From assembly GCA_019418025.1 (NCBI GenBank), contig DYCR01000037.1:1-17289 (forward strand): 17,289 nt of DNA, written 5' to 3'. Under the pieces are notes generated by a model. That model was given only the letters and a program-made list of their open reading frames with translations. It made no database searches and had not been told where the DNA came from. The first letter of the stretch is position 1. Every line of letters starts with the position of its first letter. Shown here piece by piece: positions 12,435 to 17,289 of the stretch. Position numbers and translations under genes: made by a program. The DNA is from Clostridiales bacterium (GTDB taxonomy: Bacteria; Bacillota; Clostridia; Oscillospirales; Oscillospiraceae).

Positions 12435-14444
12435 TCAGCTGCTCTTCTTTTTGTTCTTCATCACGAGGACCACAACAGATGCACCGATCAGAAGGACGAT
12501 CACAACCAGAGCAACGATCGTGCCGGTGCTCATGCCTGTCTCGGCAGGAGCTGCGGGCTCGGTGGGGGCGCCGGTGCTTTCAGCAGAGGTCTCCGGTGCT
12601 TCTGTCGGCTCTTCACGGACAGCCTTCTCAAGAACGATTCTGCCGCTGCCGTTGACGGAGCCGTAGTCGGTGGTCAGGCCGGGGTACTTGGCGGTCAGAG
12701 GAGAGTTGGAGGCCTCGATGACACCGCCGGGGAATGCCTGCACGTAGTTTGCAAGGACCATGTAGTCCTCCATAACATAGTCCAGAACATTTACGGCACC
12801 CTCGAACATGCTGAAGCCGTCACCCAGATCACGCAGGGTGTAGTTATAGCCTGCCATGTTGTATTCTGCATTCAGATCCAGAGGATCCCAAGAGTTGGTT
12901 TCCTTATTATAGATCTTTACATCGTGGACACGATAGCCGCCGGTGGGCTGACCGATCCAGACACCCTTGTCATCCTTCTGGGTGCTGTCGGGCCATTCGC
13001 CGTCGATCTTATAGGTCATGCCGGAAACCTGCAGGAAGCCGCCGCATTCTTCACCTGTGCCGGCGGTACGGGCACCCCATTCCAGTGCGTCCAGAATCTG
13101 CTGACCGGTCACGGTTTGCAGACAGGCCACGTTTCCGAAGGTGTGGATGCTCTTGGCGGTGAGGTAGGAGATGTCGCCGGTGATGGCTTTGTTGCGGATG
13201 CCGCCGCCATTCATGACTGCCACATCGACATCCATGTCCTTCTGGTCGAACAGGTAGTACAGTGCATCGGCGGCAAAGTCTCCGGTGTTGGTTTCCTGAC
13301 TCCGGACCAGACGGGTCTCGCCGTCAAAATTGTCAAAGGTCACGTTGGCAGAGCCGATGACGACACCGAGCTTATCATTGACCTCGGCGATCCATTCGTC
13401 CTTCAGTGCCTTTACTTCCTCGTCATAGCCGTATTCACCGTCAAACAGATCAGAGACCAGCTCATAGCCGATGATCTCAGTCATGTCCTTGCCCTTGTCA
13501 TCCTTTTTCTGCTGACCGTTTTCATCCAGAACGGGCTTGGTCAGCGGATTTGCGGTGATCAGATCGGTCTCGATGGTGCCGTCGGTATGAATGACCATCA
13601 TGCCGATGCTTTCAAAGTAAGAGCCGGTCTGGGTCTGCACAACGGGATTGCCGGCCTTGTCATTGACGATATTGTTTTCCACAAGTGTGTGGGAGTGACC
13701 GTCGATGAAGGCATCGAGTCCGGTGGTATTTTCGATGGTGGAGGTACTGGTCCAAGGCTCGGAGGAGGCATCAACGCCCATATGTCCCAGAGCGATGAGC
13801 TTGGTGGCACCCTCGGCCTTTGCCTCGTCGATGGCCTTCTGGACAGCGTTGTAAAGAGGCTGTCCGTCCTCGCCGCCTGCGATGCCGTAGATGTACTTTC
13901 CGTTTTCATCTTGGAAGTAGGCAGGGGTGGACTTTGTGAAGGATTCGGGGGTCAGAACGCCGATGATCGCCACCTTTTCCTTGCCGAAATCAAAGATTTT
14001 GTAGCTATCGAGGACATTGTCCCCTGCAACGCCGTCCTTTTCCTCGTTGAAGTTGCAGTCTACATAGGGGAAGTCTGCCCATTCCCGCATGGCAATGGCA
14101 CCTTCCATGCCGTAGTCGAACTCGTGGTTGCCGAGGGTGGCAACGTCATAGTCGGCGGCGTTCATCAGCTCGATCATGCGCTTACCCTTGTCCATGGAGC
14201 CGAAAGCGGTACCCTGAGCATGGTCGCCTGCATCCACCAGCAGAACATGGTTATATTGTTCTTCCAGTTGATCCTTGATGTCAGCCAGAACGTCATAGCT
14301 GAGCGGTCCGTCAATGTAGCTGTGGACATCGTTGGTGTACAGGATCACGATATCATCGGATTTGACACCCTCTGCCATTACGCCGGGGACCAGAAGGGTC
14401 ATCAGCATAACCAGAACCAGAGCTACGGATAATCGTTTACGCAT
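12435..14444 (-). CDS. Surface-anchored 5'-nucleotidase (UshA family)
   Basis: 669 residues. Signal peptide 1-24 (VMA/E). The N-terminal metallophosphatase domain (about 31-285) has the dimetal ligands Asp39 and His41 (TNDVHS), Asp74 (DAGDH), Asn106-His107 (GNHEFD), His221 (GHMGVD), and His250 and His252 (DGHSH). The C-terminal nucleotide-binding domain (about 360-590) includes NGGGIR (412-417) and FGN (436-438). A Pro/Thr/Glu linker (613-636), membrane helix (641-662) and KNKKKSS tail anchor it outside the cell; there is no LPxTG. It should remove phosphate from extracellular nucleotides or related phosphoesters for nucleoside and phosphate salvage; the exact substrate cannot be read. GGAGGA lies six bases before the ATG. 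It is monocistronic with its own promoter and terminator, and has no evident tie to the haem genes. Confidence 0.93.
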   Translation of the reverse strand: MRKRLSVALVLVMLMTLLVPGVMAEGVKSDDIVILYTNDVHSYIDGPLSYDVLADIKDQLEEQYNHVLLVDAGDHAQGTAFGSMDKGKRMIELMNAADYDVATLGNHEFDYGMEGAIAMREWADFPYVDCNFNEEKDGVAGDNVLDSYKIFDFGKEKVAIIGVLTPESFTKSTPAYFQDENGKYIYGIAGGEDGQPLYNAVQKAIDEAKAEGATKLIALGHMGVDASSEPWTSTSTIENTTGLDAFIDGHSHTLVENNIVNDKAGNPVVQTQTGSYFESIGMMVIHTDGTIETDLITANPLTKPVLDENGQQKKDDKGKDMTEIIGYELVSDLFDGEYGYDEEVKALKDEWIAEVNDKLGVVIGSANVTFDNFDGETRLVRSQETNTGDFAADALYYLFDQKDMDVDVAVMNGGGIRNKAITGDISYLTAKSIHTFGNVACLQTVTGQQILDALEWGARTAGTGEECGGFLQVSGMTYKIDGEWPDSTQKDDKGVWIGQPTGGYRVHDVKIYNKETNSWDPLDLNAEYNMAGYNYTLRDLGDGFSMFEGAVNVLDYVMEDYMVLANYVQAFPGGVIEASNSPLTAKYPGLTTDYGSVNGSGRIVLEKAVREEPTEAPETSAESTGAPTEPAAPAETGMSTGTIVALVVIVLLIGASVVVLVMKNKKKSS

Positions 14445-14492
14445 AGTTGTTCCTCCCTAAATTATCTTGATTGGACATACCAACCTAAGTCC

Positions 14493-14521
14493 ATTCTACA
14501 CAGCCTCAAATGTAAATGCAA
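14493..14521 (-). promoter_or_regulatory. Promoter of the 5'-nucleotidase gene
   Basis: On the minus strand TTGCAT (14521-14516), a 17-base spacer and TAGAAT (14498-14493). The leader is about 40 bases. Confidence 0.65.
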
Positions 14522-14655
14522 CTGGTTTTTCGTTAATATCTGCTTAATATTTTTAGAGGTCATATTTTGCATGATCGGAAGGGCAGGTGTGCCATTTATT
14601 GGCATGATAGCATTTTTATAACTGGATAGAATAAGGTTGAAAGGAGGGAAATCCT

Positions 14656-14898
14656 ATGGTGATCGGACGTGTTTTGGGCGTGATCTCCCTGCAAAGCACA
14701 CTGCAAAATGCAGAAAAGCTTCGGTGGTTACAGGTTCGGACGGAGGACTCGACCACGGTGGCACTGGATCTGGCCGGAGCAAAGGCACAGGATCTGGTGC
14801 TGCTGTGTGAAGGTGAGGCGGCACATCTGGCGGCTGCTGAGTGTCCTGTTGATGCGGCAATTGTTGGCGTTGTGTCAAATACGGGAAATTGTGGTTGA
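14656..14898 (+). CDS. Orphan EutN/CcmL-family microcompartment vertex protein
   Basis: 80 residues. MVIGRVLGVI at the start, VALDLAGAKAQDLVLLCEG in the middle and CPVDAAIVGVVS near the end follow the EutN/CcmL/CsoS4 pattern (IGxVxG ... VAxDxVGAGxGDxVLVxxG ... PVDAAIVGIVD). Family members form pentamers that cap the vertices of bacterial microcompartments. The usual length is 80-95, so this one is compact but complete. AAGGAGG lies eight bases before the ATG. No shell hexamer or encapsulated enzyme gene is next to it, so either it serves a microcompartment encoded elsewhere or it has another role. The metG promoter -35 overlaps its stop codon. No clear promoter of its own is visible. Confidence 0.8.
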   Translation: MVIGRVLGVISLQSTLQNAEKLRWLQVRTEDSTTVALDLAGAKAQDLVLLCEGEAAHLAAAECPVDAAIVGVVSNTGNCG

Positions 14899-14924
14899 CA
14901 AAACCCATAAAAACATTTTATAAT
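14895..14924 (+). promoter_or_regulatory. metG promoter
   Basis: Perfect TTGACA (14895-14900), an 18-base spacer and perfect TATAAT (14919-14924). The -35 shares bases with the TGA of the EutN-like gene. Transcription should begin near 14931 and produce the T-box leader. Confidence 0.85.
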
Positions 14925-14930
14925 AGTCCT

Positions 14931-15170
14931 ACAATTCCACAAAAAGGCAGTGAAGAGAAGAGTAGCCCTGTGATTGCGGACAGAGAACCCCGGCAGCTGG
15001 GAAGGGGGACGCAGAAGCTCGGTGAACATGGCCTCTGAGCCGATCGGTCGATAGGTAGGCCGATCCGGGTGCGCCCGTCATTGCGCTGAGAGGTATCCGA
15101 TCGGATACGAAACAAGGTGGTACCGCGTCAATTTTGTCGCCCTTGAGTGATTCAAGGGCGATTTTCTTTT
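14931..15170 (+). promoter_or_regulatory. T-box riboswitch, methionine-specific
   Basis: The T-box core AAGGTGGTACCGCG is at 15114-15127; its UGGU would pair with the ACCA end of uncharged tRNA. Stem I occupies about 14945-15040, and GGTGAACATGGCC holds a candidate specifier AUG at 15028-15030, fitting methionine. A stem III hairpin GTATCC-GATC-GGATAC is at 15093-15108. The terminator hairpin follows at 15137-15161. Uncharged tRNA-Met would stabilise the antiterminator and allow metG transcription. Confidence 0.93.
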
Positions 15171-15172
15171 TT
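15137..15172 (+). terminator. T-box regulated terminator (attenuator)
   Basis: Stem TCGCCCTTGA (15137-15146) with TCAAGGGCGA (15152-15161), loop GTGAT, then TTTTCTTTTTT. It ends a few bases before the metG ribosome site. Confidence 0.92.
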
Positions 15173-15187
15173 AGGAGGAAGATTCAA

Positions 15188-17137
15188 ATGTGTGAAAAAT
15201 GTAAGGGCAATTATTACATCACGACCCCCATCTATTATCCCTCTGCCAAGCTGCATATCGGACACAGCTACTGCACCGTGGCGACCGATGCAATGGCTCG
15301 CTTCAAGCGCCTTCAGGGCTATAACGTAAAGTTCCTGACCGGCACGGACGAGCATGGACAGAAGATCGAGGATAAGGCAAAGGAGGCAGGCATCACCCCG
15401 CAGCAGTTCGTCGATGACATTGTTCTGGGGGATCGGGGCGTTCTGGATCTTTGGAAGCTGATGAATATTTCCTATGACCGTTTTATCCGCACCACTGACG
15501 ACTACCACGTCGCCGCTATCCAGAAGATCTTTAAGAAGATGTACGACAAGGGTGACATCTACAAGGGGACCTATCAGGGCAAATACTGCAAGCCCTGCGA
15601 GTCCTTCTGGACCGAGAGCCAGCTGAAGGACGGCAAGTGCCCTGACTGCGGCCGTGAGGTGCAGGATGCACAGGAGGAGGCTTATTTCTTCCGGCTTTCC
15701 AAGTATGCCGACCGAATCCAGGATCTTCTGGAGAATACCGACTATCTGGAGCCCAGAAGCCGCGTCAACGAAATGGTCAACAACTTCATCAAACCGGGTC
15801 TTGAGGATCTGTGTGTATCCCGAACCAGCTTCACATGGGGTGTCCCTGTGGACTTTGACCCCGGTCATGTGGTGTATGTCTGGATCGATGCCCTGTTTAA
15901 TTACATGACCGCACTGGGCTTTGAGAATGACAAGTATCACGATCTGAATGATTTCTGGCCGGCAGACGTTCACTTTGTGGGTAAGGAGATCGTTCGTTTC
16001 CATTCCATCATCTGGCCTGCAATGCTGATGAGTCTGGATCTGCCCTTGCCCAAGAAGGTCTACGGCCACGGCTGGCTGAATTTCAATGGTGAGAAAATGT
16101 CCAAGTCCCGGGGCAATGTGGTCGATCCCTATGTTCTGGCGGAGCATTTCGGCGTGGATGCACTGCGGTTTTTCCTGCTGCGCACCTTCCCCTTCGGCTC
16201 CGACGGCAACTTTACCAATGAGCTGCTGATCTCCACCATCAACACCGATCTTGCAAACGATCTGGGCAACCTTGTCAGCCGCACGGTGGCCATGGCTCAG
16301 AAGTATTTCGGTGAGCATCTGCCTGATGAGCAGGTAGAGAATCCCGAACTGGATACCGAGCTTGTCACGATGGTCTCCACACTGCGGGATCGCTATGAAG
16401 AGCAGATGGAGCATTACGCATTCCAGAATGCTCTGGGCGAGATTTTCAAGGTCATCTCCCGTGCAAATAAGTATATCGACGAGAACGCTCCCTGGATTCT
16501 GGCTAAGAGCGAGGAAAACAAGCCTCGCCTTGCAAGGGTGCTTTATAACCTTCTGGAGACTGTCCGCATCTGTGCCGGTCTGCTGTCTCCGTTCATGCCT
16601 GCAACAGCCGATGAGATCAACCGCCGACTGGGCAGCCCTGCTGCGGACTGGGACAGCCTGAATGTTTACGGTGTGCTGCCTCGGGAAGCTGCGGTGGTTG
16701 CCGGTCCCGTGCTGTTCCCCAGAATCGACATGGAAAAGGAGCTGGCGGCGCTGGAGGAGCTGTCTGCTCAGGCATCAGAGCCTGAGGAGGACCCTCTGCC
16801 CGAGCCTCTGCCCCAGATCACCTTTGACGTATTTGAGAAGGTCGAGATGACGGTGGTGAAGGTCTTGGCCTGTGAAAATGTGAAAAAGAGCAAAAAGCTG
16901 CTGAAGTTCACGCTGAACGATGGCAGCAAGGAGCCCCGTCAGATCCTGTCCGGCATTGCAGAGTTCTACAAGCCTGAGGAACTGGTGGGCAAGACTCTGG
17001 TTGCCGTCACGAATCTGGCTCCCAGAAAGATGATGGGTCAGGAGAGCTGCGGCATGCTGCTTAGTGCAGAGCGCGGCGACAAGCTGAATCTGGTTATGCT
17101 GGATGATGCCATCGCAGCGGGCAGCCGTTTGGTGTAA
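15188..17137 (+). CDS. metG: Methionyl-tRNA synthetase
   Basis: 649 residues, class I synthetase charging tRNA-Met in the cytoplasm. The HIGH motif is HIGH (23-26). A four-cysteine zinc knuckle has Cys134, Cys137, Cys151 and Cys154 (CKPC, CPDC). The KMSKS motif is 303-307. The helical anticodon-binding domain runs about 355-500, and a Trbp111-type tRNA-binding OB-fold (544-649) is fused at the C-terminus, as in many Firmicutes. ATG 15188 is chosen because AGGAGGA lies upstream; earlier in-frame starts sit within the attenuator. Expression is governed by the methionine T-box. The gene ends in its own terminator. Confidence 0.98.
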   Translation: MCEKCKGNYYITTPIYYPSAKLHIGHSYCTVATDAMARFKRLQGYNVKFLTGTDEHGQKIEDKAKEAGITPQQFVDDIVLGDRGVLDLWKLMNISYDRFIRTTDDYHVAAIQKIFKKMYDKGDIYKGTYQGKYCKPCESFWTESQLKDGKCPDCGREVQDAQEEAYFFRLSKYADRIQDLLENTDYLEPRSRVNEMVNNFIKPGLEDLCVSRTSFTWGVPVDFDPGHVVYVWIDALFNYMTALGFENDKYHDLNDFWPADVHFVGKEIVRFHSIIWPAMLMSLDLPLPKKVYGHGWLNFNGEKMSKSRGNVVDPYVLAEHFGVDALRFFLLRTFPFGSDGNFTNELLISTINTDLANDLGNLVSRTVAMAQKYFGEHLPDEQVENPELDTELVTMVSTLRDRYEEQMEHYAFQNALGEIFKVISRANKYIDENAPWILAKSEENKPRLARVLYNLLETVRICAGLLSPFMPATADEINRRLGSPAADWDSLNVYGVLPREAAVVAGPVLFPRIDMEKELAALEELSAQASEPEEDPLPEPLPQITFDVFEKVEMTVVKVLACENVKKSKKLLKFTLNDGSKEPRQILSGIAEFYKPEELVGKTLVAVTNLAPRKMMGQESCGMLLSAERGDKLNLVMLDDAIAAGSRLV

Positions 17138-17153
17138 GCGTATTGATCAAAAT

Positions 17154-17184
17154 AAAAGGCCGCAGAGAGATTCTGCGGCCTTTT
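17154..17184 (+). terminator. metG intrinsic terminator
   Basis: A 13-bp stem AAAAGGCCGCAGA/TCTGCGGCCTTTT with loop GAGAT, starting 16 bases after the metG stop. Confidence 0.92.
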
Positions 17185-17202
17185 GAAAAAGCGAGGGACG
17201 AT

Positions 17203-17289
17203 ATGAAAGCAGATTGCCATATTCATATGCTTCTGGATGGGCAGGACTGGCGCAGGGCCATCGACAGCCATCGGGACGGGCCTGACAGG
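17203..17289 (+). CDS. Amidohydrolase-like metal-dependent hydrolase, N-terminal fragment
   Basis: The first 29 codons, open to the right edge. MKADCHIHMLLDGQDW shows the HxH metal motif at the start of the first strand of an amidohydrolase/TatD-type TIM barrel. The ribosome site GAGGGA lies about five bases before the ATG. It follows the metG terminator closely; in many Firmicutes a TatD-type gene sits next to metG, but the HIHM-LDG form looks more like the amidohydrolase family than TatD. The substrate is unknown. Confidence 0.65.
   Translation, partial: MKADCHIHMLLDGQDWRRAIDSHRDGPDR

Noticed and set aside
12342..14432. A 696-codon open frame on the plus strand
   Set aside because: It lies antisense to the 5'-nucleotidase, whose motifs, signal peptide and ribosome site are clear. 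The plus-strand frame has no recognisable domain and follows from codon bias of the true gene.
14500..14560. Pho box upstream of the 5'-nucleotidase
   Set aside because: TTAACG and TTTACA-like words occur, but not as regularly spaced direct repeats.

Overview
The window looks like chromosome of a low- to mid-GC Gram-positive bacterium of the class Clostridia, probably a gut Oscillospiraceae/Ruminococcaceae relative. The signs are strong AGGAGG ribosome sites, a methionine T-box riboswitch before metG, a Firmicutes-type LexA box, YitT and FecCD-type proteins, and surface proteins anchored by an SPNTG sorting signal or a C-terminal helix with a lysine tail. The taxon is inferred; no rRNA marker is present.

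Left part (1-4860). A truncated YitT-type membrane gene diverges from lexA, with a LexA box over the lexA -35. After lexA comes a 376-base gap with a string of strong hairpins between two terminators that have identical arms: a candidate structured RNA. A small zinc-ribbon membrane protein follows. Convergent to it is a two-gene unit: a TetM/EF-G-like ribosomal GTPase fused to a C-terminal YacP/Rae1-type (NYN) nuclease domain, and a translationally overlapping PsiE-family membrane protein.

Middle part (4861-12329). This is a haem-acquisition locus laid out like the streptococcal Shr-Shp-HtsABC system. In order: an intergenic region with two matching palindromes, a DtxR-fold regulator with an unrecognised C-terminal half, a long leader, a three-NEAT-domain wall-anchored protein, a Shp-like haem carrier, an IsdE/HtsA-type lipoprotein, a FecCD permease and an ABC ATPase. 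Near-identical DtxR-type operators (GTTAGCTATAACTAAC and its one-mismatch reverse complement) precede the regulator and the operon. The inferred path is: NEAT protein captures haem at the wall, Shp-like protein relays it, IsdE-like lipoprotein binds it, permease and ATPase import it. No haem oxygenase or sortase gene is in the window.

Right part (12330-17289). A membrane-anchored 5'-nucleotidase lies on the minus strand. An orphan EutN/CcmL-type microcompartment vertex protein, the metG T-box leader, metG with its terminator, and the first 29 codons of an amidohydrolase-like gene follow on the plus strand.

The most unusual items are the GTPase-nuclease fusion, the DtxR-like regulator that has lost most canonical metal ligands, NEAT domains lacking the haem-ligating tyrosine, the structured RNA after lexA, the paired TGTTGCA-N4-TGCAACA palindromes, and the solitary EutN gene.
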